This document shows, piece by piece, positions 32,290 through 44,612 of a stretch of DNA of 64,000 nt (the stretch's first letter is position 1; every line of letters begins with the position of its first letter). Source of the stretch: Ctenosaura bakeri (lineage: Eukaryota; Chordata; Lepidosauria; Squamata; Iguanidae). Location: positions 1-64,000 of the forward strand of contig CAOLHI010001010.1 in assembly GCA_948474755.1 (NCBI GenBank), given 5' to 3'. The position numbers were made by a program, and so were the translations under genes. The notes under the pieces were generated by a model, which saw only the letters and a program-made list of their open reading frames with translations, was not told the DNA's origin and made no database searches.

Positions 32290-32780
32290 CAGGCATCCCC
32301 TGCTTTTTCACAATCTGCTTTTTGACCATCCGTGCTTTCAACCCTTTTCAATTACAAGTGGAACCTATATATTTAATATGTGACCCATTATTTCAACTGT
32401 GCATCAAATATATGGGTTCTGGTTGTAATTGAAAAGGGTTGAAAGAACTAATCATTGAAAAGCAACCACTCACTGCTTTTTCTCTCAGTTGCTTTGGCAC
32501 CAACATTTTTGTTCTGTCTGTACACAGACTGAACAAAAAGATGGCACTGAGTCTATTTGTCGTGCAACTCTCAGAAACTGTATGCAATGTGTCTCTTATA
32601 CAGTACTTATCATCCACTTTTGTTCATTTTACTACACAGTACTTTGTATATTTAAAAGTAAGCTTTGATCATTTTACTGTACTTCCTCTGAACCTTAAAA
32701 AAAAAGTTCCGCATTTTGATGATTTCTGCTTTTTGACAGTGCTCTGGGCCCTAACCTGTTGAATAAGTGAGGGTCAACTG
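32290..32780. mobile_element. Tigger-like Tc1/mariner element
   Basis: Left end CAGGCATCCCCTGCTTTTTC and reverse-complemented right end CAGTTGACCCTCACTTATTC are inverted repeats, each flanked by TA. Inside, a 19-bp perfect inverted repeat (CAACCCTTTTCAATTACAA and its complement, near 32339 and 32425) surrounds a short unrelated stretch. No transposase ORF. Confidence 0.7.
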
Positions 32781-33663
32781 TATGTAAAACCACGATCAAT
32801 AATAAAAAGAACAAGGAAGAAACCAGAATGGGAGCCTAGCTTTTCCATCTAGAAGGGGTTGCACTTAAATGGCTGGGCTTCCAACCAAAACTAGTTCTAC
32901 ACTAGAGGGGGGAAAACCTGCAAAACAAACAAACAAAACCCTCTGAACACTCATAGGAAGTAGGAAAGGAGTGGCAGCTACAATTTATGAGGGAAAGGTC
33001 ACCAAAAGTAGAACACTTTTCTGGCAGTTCTGATAGATCATCCTGAAGATGTCCTTTGGGACTCAGAGAAACTCTTGTAACTATTGCAGGGAAAAGATCC
33101 TTGGGAAACAGCTGCCTCCATTTTGGTAGAAGTTGGATTTGGGTGCTCTGAGGCGAAGTACTGGGTTCCATAGAAAAATGATTTCAGCAAAACAGCAAAG
33201 TGATTGGAGAAGGCAGGAAATTAAAAGCAGGCAGACAACCTTGACGAAGATAAATCATAGCCTCAATATGAAGGATTTTATCAAATCCAGTCAATACCAG
33301 GTCTTTCGATAATACCTTGCCTCAGAGATCTTTGCCAGCTGTATAACTTTTTGGAAAGATTTGGTTCTTTATGCATGTATAATCATGGCTACTTTACCTG
33401 AACATTGATCCCCAATCATAATGAAGATATAGTTCTGATTCCATTTTCAGGTTATGTCTTTTTATCTTTTTTCGGGTGTATTCATTCAAGAGTTCACAGT
33501 CTATGAAGGAAACACTCATTAGGACCACTGAACCATATTTTGCTGGCTCTGAGAACCCTTCCTGCTGGTCATACTGGATGGAGCAAAAGTCAACAGAAGT
33601 GAAATTACACATAACACTGGAATGGAATGTATCTTAGGGTAAACTGCATGTCAACAGCTTACA

Positions 33664-34007
33664 CAGTGCCCCCCTTTTGCAAGGGTTTGTGGCAAAGAAC
33701 CCTTGCAAAAGTGGACTAACCATGAATAACTCTGCCTCCCGTGTGATCCCCCTCTTATTTCCTTTTTTTGTGTGCCCCAGGGCCAGATGCAAAGAACGGG
33801 GGGAGCTCCAGAGGGGGAGAAGAGAGGCATACACACATGCCTTCCCCCCACCATTCCCTTGCCTTTTGTCTGGGCGCTCGCCTTTCTTCTCTGTACCTGG
33901 CAGAACACAAGGAAATGAGAGGAAGAGAATGGGGGTGAAAGCAAGCGTGCACCTTGCAAATAATCAAATTCACAAAGGTCAGACCTGCGAACGTGGAGTG
34001 AGGACTG
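33664..34007 (+). mobile_element. Tigger-like non-autonomous element (family C)
   Basis: Left end CAGTGCCCCCCTTTTGCAAG, right end CGAACGTGGAGTGAGGACTG followed by TA. Interior has CTTGCCTTTTGTCTGGGC and the TAATCAAATTCACAAAGGTC block shared with 35228-35651, 10408-10740 and 45915-46310. ORFs across it are by-products of its composition. Confidence 0.65.
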
Positions 34008-35227
34008 TACTTGCTGTCTGAAACCTCCAGCTTCAACAGTGATAAGGACATAAAAATAGCTTATTAGAAAGCAACAATGGGAAATGCCTCATGCCTTGGT
34101 TGTAGGCTTCTCAGAGGCATTTAGCAAGTTGACCACTATGGAGACAGTATTTGATGACGCTTGTGTGATTGTCAAAGTGAAAAACACAAATGTTTGCTTT
34201 TATTTGAATCTTGCAATTATTTTCTCTAACATCATCACTCATACAATTGTGTTTGCTTATCTAGAGAAACTGATACAGCAGAGGTTTCTTACATATTTTC
34301 ATTTCACAAACAGGCTACAATGTGTTATACACCACATATGATTAATATATGTTCACTCTTTTCTTATAATGTCATTTATTTAAAGAAACAAGTCTATCCT
34401 GTGTCCTGTATTAAAAGATCTCAGAGCAAGTAATAGGCACCAAAACAACTTAATACAGTCATAAACTTTTAAAAAACAGTTTAAAATACATGTATCTGGA
34501 GAAATCAATGGCGGGACTTGCACATCACTTGATACAGAAACGTTTCCAACAAAATCTTAACATTCATGCCTTTAATATTGGAAAAGATTTGGGGATGCCT
34601 AACCACTATACTTTCTACTCCAAAGTTTCCCAGAACTGAACTTCTCTTCGGGTCACAGACATGTTTATGAGAGTACTACATAGCTTTATTTGAAAGGCAA
34701 CCCATTGAGTCCATAGAAACTTGCTTTCAAGTAAATGTGCTGAAGTTTGTAATGATGGGTGTATTCTGATTGAACATGGGCTTAGTTGCATTTTGTAAAC
34801 AAAGAGTTCTCCATTGTTTAATAATGCCCCTTCCATTTTTAAAAGCTTCTGCAGAACAGTAGTAGGGACCCTCCCTGATTTCTGTCAAAGAAGTAGATAG
34901 GTACGTGGCATATCTGTAGTGGTATAGGTGGAAATGTTTGCTTTTAGCAAAGTGCTTTTGTGATGGTATAGTAGAAATTCAACAGGAGAAGTTTTCCTGT
35001 AGAATAAAAGTTGTCTATGTGTTTTCTTCAGTCAGGCAACTGAGGTGAAAGGGGAACATTGGGGGAAAATGTTTATCTTTTCCCCAGAGCAGTCCCTTTG
35101 ATTCAGGTTGGACCCCCAAAGGCTATTTTTTAGGGTTTTTTTAAAAATATTTTTAAAAGCTTTCCATTGTGGATCTCCCACATCTCAGATAGTTTGGCCT
35201 TCACTGGAAACAGGTTATAATTTGATA
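34008..35227. other. ITPRIP intron 1, unassigned
   Basis: AT-rich sequence without recognised exon or repeat. Confidence 0.4.
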
Positions 35228-35651
35228 GGCCCTTCACTTTTGCAAGGGTTCAGGGCACAGAACCCTTGTGAAGGTGGAAAAACCATGCATAACCACCCAC
35301 ACTTTCTCTCCCATTCCCTTCTGGGGCTCCCTCACAATTCTCTTGCATTTTGCTTCAGGGGAAAAGGAAGGATCACATGAGCCTCCCTCACCCCATTCCT
35401 TTGCATTTTGCCTTGGTGTGAGTTTTCTGCTCCAGGGCAAAATGCATGGGCATGAGAGGAGGGAGCTCTGGAGAGGAAAAGGAAGGCTCATGCACGTATT
35501 CCCCCTCCCCCATTCACTTGCCTTTTTCCCAGTGTGCTTGCCTCTCTTCTCCATGCCTGGCAAAATACAAGGGAATTGGTGGGAAAGGAACACACTCTTG
35601 CAAATAATCAAATTCATTAAGGTCAAACCCACCAATGTGGAGGGAAGACTG
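35228..35651 (+). mobile_element. Tigger-like non-autonomous element (family C)
   Basis: Left part CCCTTCACTTTTGCAAGGGT after TA, right end CCAATGTGGAGGGAAGACTG. The interior alternates direct and inverted versions of a CATTC-CTTGC-TTTTGCC block (for example near 35335, 35396, 35515 and, inverted, near 35430 and 35570). Confidence 0.65.
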
Positions 35652-36748
35652 TTTTTCCTTGGCCTTTTTTGGTCTTTTAGTTGATACCTTGCTCTTGTGA
35701 GAAACTGACAGGGAGAATATACTGGTTTGGTTCCCAAACAGCCTCCTTCTCCATGAGTCTTTTCTCAGTCTTGTCCAGCTTCTGAGACAATATTCACCTA
35801 CTTATATAGGTTCAAAGTAAGTCAGAAGTTGGTCTTTCATTGTACTCACCAGGCAGAACAATTCTTACCATGGTGAATGTGAAGCAACTGGAATTATTGA
35901 TGCCTAGTCTTGTGACAGATTTTCTATTACCCGTACTGCTAACACCAGAACAGCAAGATCCTCAAAGAGCATATAATGCTTCATATAGAGGTCTGAAGCA
36001 ATGGCACCTCACAAGATGTTACGCCCACTCTATTTAAATTAGGAGCAATGATGATGACAATGTTATCCATGTGGTCCTCATTTAGATTGTGAATGTCAGG
36101 CACAATCAGCCCTCACAAATCACCATAGTTGGTGCAGCCACCTATAAGCATCTTAACCGAAGTATTAGCAGTAGAAGTTGGAGGGAGCCAATGCCTTATT
36201 GGATTAAATGAAATCACCTTTAGTGCTTTATGCAAAGCTTGGAAATTTGTCTTTAAAAATTACAGTGTTTTCCTTTGTGAAAGTTTTTTTTAAAGTTTAT
36301 CCTTATCATTAATACATGGACACATACACAAATCACAGTTTGCATTAATCACTATTGAGTTTTTTGGGGGATCCATCCAGAAAGTTTAGAAAATGGCCTA
36401 AAATTGGAAAATGCCCCCAAAGGAATTTAAGTCCCCAAATATCAAGTAAACACTTGGCACTGTGGCTCAATCACCTCCAAAAATATTGTGGATATCATTA
36501 TTACTAACATCATCCTGTTAGTGACTTACAAGCATGTAAGTTCCTTTTTGGATGGAGTGTGAAGGGCTATCCTCTTGTCTCCGCACACAGTCCAAAAACT
36601 TCCCACACCTGCCAATTGTCAAGCCTTAGGAGACATAAGCTGCTTCTATTCCTTATCTGAAGGAAGGAGAATAAGAGTAGATGTGATTCAGACCCGGCTG
36701 CTCTGAAAAGAAGGAAAAAAGAAGTGTTCTCCATTTAAGAGTATACCC
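35652..36748. other. ITPRIP intron 1, unassigned
   Basis: No exon or firm repeat. A moderately GC-balanced stretch at about 35840-36220 reads like old repeat or retroposed sequence but was not identified. Confidence 0.35.
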
Positions 36749-37015
36749 ATAGAATCATAGAGATGGAAGAGACCACAGGGACCATCCAGTCCAACCCCCT
36801 GCCATGTAGGAACACACATCAGAGCACTCCCAACAGATGGCCATCCAGCCTCTGCTCAAAAACCTCCAAAGAAGGAGACTCCCCCACACTCTAAGGGAGC
36901 ATATTCTGCTGCCAGACAGCTCTGACCGTCAGGAAGTTGGAATCTCTTTTCCTGTAGCTTGAATCCATTGCTCCTTGTCCTAACCTACTTTCTCTCTCCT
37001 CCCTCTTCATAGAGT
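36749..37015 (-). mobile_element. CR1 LINE 3' end, reverse orientation
   Basis: Reads CATAGAATCATAGAGATGGA, GACCATCCAGTCCAACCCC, CCATCCAGCCTCTGCTC, AAAACCTCCAAAGAAGGAGA and so on, the hallmark reverse complement of the CR1 3' terminus. Confidence 0.88.
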
Positions 37016-38175
37016 TGAGTGCAGCTGCTTCTCTATGACCTGAATTGCTTCCCTTCCTTCTCCACTGGTAAGCAACAGCACCAGGGGCCCCCTCCCAGGC
37101 ATGACAGCTGTCAGGTAGTGGAAGGATGCAGAACTGCTACATGCACATGTAGGATCTTAGCCATGGTGTATTACTTCCAAATTCTGGCTTTCTGTATTAA
37201 TATCAGCCTGCTCTGATGTCTTAATCAAGTGAAACATATACCTGATATAAGTCAAAGAAGGAAGTGGGTGAGCATCTCTTTATAAAAACATTGGCCCTTG
37301 GTGTGTGCAAGAATGTGTGTTTAAATCATAAAATCACAAACTTTCTGTCCAGCTACATATTTTCCAGTTTAGGTTTTTAATAGCTCTTCTGGGAGGTAGA
37401 TATTCCAGTTTTAGGAACCTTAGGTAGGAAGTTGGCCCAGTTTGGGTGTGGTATGGGTAGCGAAACCAGTGCTTTAGGATGCCAGGCCCAGATGCTGCCA
37501 AAGGCAGTTGATGCCAGCTCAGCTGTATAAGCAAAATTCCATGCTCACATTTTTTTTAGTAGGGAAGCAGGATGTGACGCAAATAGGAAAGAATGGAGCA
37601 TCACAAGAGAACAAACAGTACATCTGAGAAAGTCACATGGTTTGAGAACTAGGGTGCAGTATGAAATTAGCTGATCTGATGGAAATGAACATATTGTTGT
37701 TAATAGGCTGTGCCGGTCTGTGTCACCTTCCTGGGGTAAATGCTGCAGTTAAAATGAGAGTAGGTTAGTGCACCAAGGAATGTTGTGCAAAATATAGTTT
37801 GAGGTGAAGTTTGTTGGTGTTTTGCAGCAAAATTTTGCAGGAATGCAAGGAATATACTCTCATCTTGTATCTTTATTTTTTAAAGTACTTCATGATTCAT
37901 GAATATTAGTCTGACATGACCCCACACAGGAATTCTGTTTTCAGAATCCTAATCCTGACAGGATGGAAATGGAAATTGGAAAGTCATTTTCTGGCTGGCT
38001 TGGGTACTCTGCACCCTTCAAAACCCATGTCAGAACACATCAAAAATGTATTGACTGATTTAAAGATGTTTATATGGTTTCCTAATGCCTAGTTTTATAG
38101 CCTAGTTTTCACGACAGCTTACAATGCAAAAAAAAATTTGGAATGAAGGAAGCAAATCAGTAAAAATACATAAAA
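37016..38175. other. ITPRIP intron 1, unassigned
   Basis: No exon or repeat recognised with confidence. Confidence 0.35.
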
Positions 38176-38400
38176 GTGTGGCAGTGATGTTATGTGCTTC
38201 CAAATCAGCTCTGACCTATGGCAACCCTAACAGGGTTTCCTAGCCAAGATTTATTCAGAGGAGGTTTTCTGTTGCTGCCTTCCCAAGCTAAGAGGATATG
38301 ATTTGCCTTAAGTCACTCAGTGGGCTTTCATGGCTGAATAAGGATTCAAAAGCTGACCTCCAAGAATCTTAGTCCAAATACTAGCTACCTATAAAAGCAT
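38176..38400 (-). mobile_element. Sauria-type SINE, reverse orientation
   Basis: Reads tail to head: TTATGTGCTTCCAAATCAG, CCTATGGCAACCCTAACAGG, GATTTATTCAGAGGAGG, AAGTCACTCAGTGGGC, TCCAAGAATCTTAGTCCAA. Near full length, diverged. Confidence 0.8.
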
Positions 38401-38454
38401 AATCCTCCGAAAGAAAGATAAATCAGGAAGTAATTGAACAGGCCAGGGAACTTA

Positions 38455-38650
38455 GAAAACCCATTGTTTAGCACTAAAATAAGGTAAGTACTGAGAGAGC
38501 TTCTTTGAGAAGGGCCTTCCACAGCCAGAGTGCCAGCTCTGGAAAAGTTCTGTGTCCAGCAACCTGTCCATGGGGACTCTCATAGAAAGATCTCAGAAGA
38601 TTGTACAGTCTGGGAAGGTACAGACAGAGACATGAATGTCATGTAGTGGT
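38455..38650 (-). mobile_element. LINE 3' region fragment (L2/CR1-like)
   Basis: GGGCCTTCCACAGCCAGAGT and ATAGAAAGATCTCAGAAG resemble the reverse complement of the L2/CR1-like 3' region seen at 21655-22100. Fragmentary. Confidence 0.4.
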
Positions 38651-41394
38651 CTTGTTATTGGGTTTCTCAGCCTATGCAGTAATTAAGTTTTCTTAATTTG
38701 CTCTGTGACAAAAAAAAGAGGACAAAAATACTTTGCAGACAAGAAAAAAATAGATCCTTACAATGGAGCAGGTGTGGCAGACTACCTGAATGCTCCTCCA
38801 TTTCCCACCCCATTTTTTTCCTAATCAAACACATTCTTTTCCTCTCTTGGACTGCGGGTTTTGTTTGTTTTTTGTTTGCTTTTTGCATTGCAGGGCTCCC
38901 ACAAGTCTAGGAAGAAAATAACTGAAACACAAAACCAGAAGATGGCATCCGGTCACTTCTGGTTTTCAGGGTGGGAGCAGCAAGAGTTGGTCATTTTAAA
39001 TGTATGGTGCAGCACATGACAGGTGCTACAGGCAAGAATTTGACTCCCAGAGAAAAGTTGCTCATTTCGAAAACAAAAACATGGCCTGACTTCTTCTGAA
39101 AATTAGAAATTTCCCATGGACTATGAGAATGCTGCTATATTTGGTTCTTGACTCAGAATTTTATGGGCACATTTATTCATTTATCTTGAAAAAGTAGCTT
39201 CTTCTCTCCCTCACCCAGTTCTTCATTGAAACAGATGTTCCAATGCCATTAAAAAAAAACAACAACTTTTGCACAGGTTTTCCTGGCAGCTGCCTCTAAC
39301 ATCATGCTCAAAACTGCAAATTGTTGAATTACCTGTAGCTTGCCTCAAGACATCCACTCACTCTGTCTAAACTGGGATTTCTCTTTCTTTGGATTTTACA
39401 GGTGTCAGTATTACTTTCAGTCTTGTTGAGCCATTTCATTATTCCTGGTGGAGCAATCTTAGACAAATTATCTTAAATAAATGTATAAGGACAGTGATAC
39501 CTTCTAAGGCCATACATCTTCTTTAGCAGAAAAAGCATCCCAGATTACCCTCGCCAAGTTTTATATATGACTGGTGGAATCCACACCTTGACTGTGTAGG
39601 AAAGGACAAAGCTTGATCATCACAAGACAGGAGAAATAATAGTTCATGGAAAAAGCGGGAAATGGTAGCAGACTAGAGCAGTGAAAAACCATATGTTTCT
39701 AGATCTGTCATGTGTTGCATTCAGCCTGATTAATCTGCTTATGGTATATCAAACCTCAAAAGCTCAGATCTTGGCCGTACGGAGAATATTTGGCTTTCGG
39801 GGCATCTGCTTAGTGAAAGGGTTATGACTAAATTATTTCTTGTTAGAGATACCCGCCAATTTAAATACCATCATTATTGCTTAATCAAACTAAATTGATC
39901 AGATCTCCATAAATTTGCATGTGACTAACTGCGTAATTTTAGCAAGAAAGTCTGGGGTTTTTTTTTTTAATGGTCCATCCCTATGCTGCAGCAGGTACCA
40001 TTTTAGGAGTCCTGTGTGATCCTGTGTGGAAGTGAAAGGGGGATGCCTATTCTAAAATGGTATCTATGGCCTGCAATTTTTTATAAATGTTCATATTGAA
40101 AATAGTAAGTGTTTTAGGTTTTTTTTTAATGTTATTTCACTTTAAAGGTTGGAGTGTAGCAAGAGCTTTCATAAAGGCATTGTAACAGCCTCTTACCTGT
40201 CTCAGCAGAGACTTCTTGAGGACTGGTACACATTTATTAGCAAATTATTTCCAGGCCATGATATCAGGCCACAGAAACTAATCACGGTAGCATAATATGG
40301 AATAAGCTTTCAGTGAGTTCAGTCTACTTCATGAGATCAATGAGCTATGGCTGTAGTTGGTAGATGAGGTATTCTTCTAGTTTAATAGGTTTCACTCTTC
40401 ATTCCCAAGTGGATTGTCGTTCCCATCCCTGGCCCCTAGTCATTGATTCAAGTTCTAAGTACTATATAAAAACTGCTGCACTCCACTTTCTTTCTTGCTA
40501 GCTTCTTTCTTCTTTTCCCTTACTTGGAGAAGGACTTGTCTTTACTTGTGAGGCCTGAGAACCATACAGCATAATTCCCAATAATGCAGTAAATTAGACT
40601 TTTAATGGCAGAGAAAGCCTGTCATTTGGCGTCTACACAGAGCTATCCTTTGTTGCCCTCATCATTACTAACCGAGCAAGCATTTGCATTCACCACAGAT
40701 GCATCCCAAATGAGAAGCATGTGGACGAATTATGTTGTATGTGGTACATCTGACATGGATATGCATGTCATGTCTCTTCTCTCTGATACTAATAATTTAT
40801 GCTTTTCCAGGAAGAAAAAGGGTAAGTAAACTGTAAATGTTAAGGGGAAGATAGATGGGGTAATACTGGGGCGCCCACATTGTACCTTTGCACAATACCA
40901 CTTAAGCAAATTACGTGTCACACAACTGCTGTAATGTTACATTGATATGCTTAACTAGAAAATGAAGATGGGTAAGATGTTTTGATGAGACTCTCTATTC
41001 TTCCTCTCAATTCCCACTTGCTATATTTAAAGGGATCTATAGGTTGCAGAAACTTGGCTTTTATTCTGGTACTTATTTTTATTTATTTAATTTATGGTAT
41101 ATATCCAGTTGGTAGCATGAACTGTTAAAAGTACATGTTAATGTTTTTACAGCTGGCATGTAGGTTTTTCATAAGTACTGCTTCTTCTTTCATACCGGGG
41201 GGGGGGCGGAAATCAACTCAGTGGCAGATAAACGGCTGAGATGTGTTGTCCATTGAAAAGGGTTAGGCTTATAGCGGCCATAGGCTAAATATTGTTTAAC
41301 CAGAGTAATATTAATCAAGAGATGTATAGCATTTTCACATATTCAGACTGCTTATCTTCATCTTAGTAGACCTGTAAAAGCAGACCAGTTTGGT
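38651..41394. other. ITPRIP intron 1, unassigned with AT-rich unique blocks
   Basis: No gene. About 39770-39965 (with ATTTGCATGTGACTAA, an octamer-like site) and 40620-40800 (with GCATTTGCATTCACC) have no repeat signature and could be conserved regulatory DNA. A poly-G run lies near 41200. Confidence 0.35.
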
Positions 41395-41560
41395 TGTTGT
41401 AGCATACTTCAAGTCATTTGCAACTTATGGTGGTACTATGGTGATATGGAGTTTTCTTGGAAAGATTGCAGCAGAAAGGGGTTTGTTTTTGCCTCCCTCT
41501 GAGGTTGAGGGAGTATGACATGTCTAAGAACTAAGGTCTTGCCTTTTGCCACTCTACTCA
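41395..41560 (-). mobile_element. Sauria-type SINE, reverse orientation, partial
   Basis: TAGCATACTTCAAGTCATTT, CAACTTATGGTGG, TCTGAGGTTGAGGGAGTATG. Head end missing. Confidence 0.7.
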
Positions 41561-42044
41561 GAGAAGGGTATAGTTCCTTTTTTGGTAAGAGTTAATACTG
41601 TACCTTAACTTTTATTAAAGAAAGGAACCATCACGTTTTCTGAGTAGAATGGCAAAAGGCCTTTTGGAATGCCTGGGCAGGAAAATGGCAGTGGCAGCCA
41701 GATGCAATGGACCTCCTGAGGCAGCACTGGCGCTTTGCTCTCTCCAAGAAATAATCCTCAGCTTACCCACAGGTCATTTAAAAGTCCATAATTTTGGCTC
41801 CAAAACCTGCTCTCAGCTTATACATCGGTATATACAGTATGTATGAAAATGAATACATTTCTGCTGGTGGGAAAAAGTAGAGTGGCATGTAGCTTTACAA
41901 GAAACCACAGGAATGAATGTCAGCATAGTTAGTGGCATTTGAATTGCTATTAGCTTTTGACTCTGCCATTTGGGAAATTTTGGTGTTACAATCCAAAAAA
42001 GAAACAGTTCCAGGTTCTGGAGATCCCCTTGCAATTGTTGTTTG

Positions 42045-42330
42045 TTTGTTTTCCTGCCTTTTCTCCAGTCTGAGACTCGGGGTGGCTTACCAAATTAAAA
42101 TGGATACAGATAAAATAATTACATCATACAAAAGTAAAAAAAATGTAAATAAACTGTAAGTAAGATGAAAAGCACTTAAAGGTGTAACCATTGGGGAAAA
42201 AAGAACAACCTGTAAAAACAGCACAACTCATAAAAGGTCCTTTTCCTCTGAGCAGTCAGCCCTCAAAGGCCACTGAAACAAAAAGTCTTCAGCTGCCTGC
42301 GAAATGATAGCAAAGAAGACATTCCTTTCT
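42045..42330 (-). mobile_element. LINE 3' end, reverse orientation
   Basis: CCTGCCTTTTCTCCAGTCTG, ACTCGGGGTGGCTTACC then an A-rich segment; the reverse complement of an L2/CR1-type 3' UTR. Confidence 0.5.
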
Positions 42331-44475
42331 AGGAAACATTACCATATACAGAGAATCAAAGTGTTGTCCAGTGCTTCTGCAATTATGTGTTTCTGAATCT
42401 GCATCTTTTGACTTACATTGGTTAGTGTTTATTATACACCGTACAATGAAGCATGTGAAACCTCCTCTCTTTGCTGCTAAAGGATTAAGGGTGGCAAAAT
42501 GGGTTAGAGGAGCTTGTAATAAACATGTAACTGGACAAATATTTCAGTAGTGTAACTGGGTTGGATCCAGGAACACAATGATACGGTTTCAGTAACAAAT
42601 ATTTTGCTTCATTGACCAAAACAAAAAAAATTGTTAAAGCTTGGCAGTAATCCTACAATAATAGTTTGAGAGGCTGTTGGTGTACACAAGCTGTCCAGCC
42701 CAGTTTTCCACTTCAGCACCCAAATTTGTAGTCATACTGAAGTGCTATAAAAATTTCCTGCATGAAAATGTAGGGTCTGCTGGTGCTATATTGTAGAAAT
42801 TGCTCCATTGCTGATAAGACCAGATCTGGACAGCAGAAGGAGGGCATGCCAAAACTGTAATGCTTGCATTAACAACAAATGTCATTAGCTGAGAAAAAAG
42901 CATGGACTTTTTTTCTGCAGGCATTATTTTAGAGCATTTCTAAGAGCCGTTGTTGTGAGACAAAGTGATAAAATGAACTGCACCCTATTTTTCTAAGCTT
43001 TTCATTGAAGCCAAGCAGCGTTCAGAACATTTTTGTAGCACATCCCTCAAGCAAAACAAACAAATATAAAATTAACATGTTATTTCTAATATTTTTAATT
43101 AACAAATGGTGCTTTAGAGTCATCTGTGCTAAAGCAAAGCATCCTTTCCAAGGCAATTTAAATCAAGATGTTAGCTTTTGGAGCATAATGTTAGAAATAT
43201 ATTTGAGTATGTAGTTTTAGTCAGTTTTTTGTAGGGTTTCTTTTAAGGAATTAAAACTGGTTCACTACCATGTAGATGCTTTGTTTTCTGACAGAGCAAA
43301 TATTGCCTGACATTTAAGCTCTGATAAAGGAACCCTTTCGAACTGTGTACAGGAAACTCATTAGGATTTCCATGAAAATAATTTAGAAATATTTCTAGTA
43401 GCTGAAGGGGTGGTCTTTTCCAAAAATCTTCAGCCTGCCTCCTGGAAAGAATGGCTATTGTTAGTCATGTGATTGAACCCTCTGGCACGGAGCTATCAAA
43501 GCAGGATGTTCCTTCCTATTTTTTATGATGTATGAGAGCATTTTGAGACATGTGGCAAAACAATAGCTTTCTCTTTTGGAATTTCTACAGAGTTCTCCAA
43601 GGATAGCTCATTTCATCTCCCATGTACCTGTTGTGAACTATTAATGCAGAAGGGCAGAAAAAAAGCGGTATCTCTTCTATCCCCTCATTATTGTAATTCA
43701 TGGCAACAGGATGTAAGGAATGGGGTTCCCATCTCTTTTCTACTCTGCTCCTTTGATGTAAAAAAACTAAACTGGCCAAGCTGTTCCTGGCATAAAGTGT
43801 TATGAAAAGTGCTATCTGTTTGATTCCTGCAGAGCAACCTACAGCTAGAGACAAGGAGGAAAGGAGTGGAGGAATAATTACCCTAGAAGCCAAAAATCTT
43901 TTCCTTTCAGTACAAATTGTACAAATACAATCTTGAAACTATAGGAGGAGAAAACAAGAGGAGACAACAATATTGATGTGGTCTTTGCTGACATGAAACA
44001 TGTCTCAAATGCACATAAGTCTACCTAATCTTTAAAATGTAAGAGCCCTTTTGCTATCTCCTTCCCTGCTTTACTGGATTAGATCTGAGCTGCATCTTGT
44101 TCAATATAAGGTTTCTGATGGCTCTAGAAACTACAAATGTTTCCTACAGTTATGTGCTTCTCTAGTTTGTTCTCATGTTTTGGCATTCAACAGAAGAGAG
44201 ATTGTTATCATGTGGTTGCATGAGATCCCATCCGTTCTAATAGGGAAGGGCAAGAGAAATGATTCCCCATAAAATTAACAATCAATTAACAAGTACTTAA
44301 CAGCCTCATTAAAAAATATTTACCATTAAGTCCAACATTTATTTAAGTCTCATAAGTACTGGAAGGCAATTAAGAACCTTACAGAACAACCCCAATAGGA
44401 CTACATGGAAATAAAACCCATTTCTTCAAGATATATCTGTACAGGTGTAGGGCATGTGAGGCTAAAATTCTGTAC
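42331..44475. other. ITPRIP intron 1, unassigned
   Basis: No gene. The block at about 42940-43205 is AT-rich and non-repetitive and may be conserved non-coding DNA. Confidence 0.35.
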
Positions 44476-44612
44476 AGCAGGAGTGGGAATCATGTCAGTG
44501 TCTAGAACTTGTTGGACTGCAACTCCCAGCATGCCCTACCATTGGTTATATACTGGATAGGGCTGCTGAGACTTGCAGCCTGACAACATCTAGAGGACCA
44601 CACAATTGTACC
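44476..44612. mobile_element. hAT-like short element
   Basis: CAGGAGTGGGAATCATG on the left, TTGGACTGCAACTCCCAGCA inside, and CATCTAGAGGACCACACAAT on the right as an imperfect mirror. Relatives at about 31830, 51100 and 52845. Target duplication not resolved. Confidence 0.5.

Noticed and set aside
40800..40830. Microexon between TTTTCCAG and GGGTAAGTA
   Set aside because: Splice-like signals 11-12 bases apart are easily found by chance and no transcript or coding logic supports an exon.
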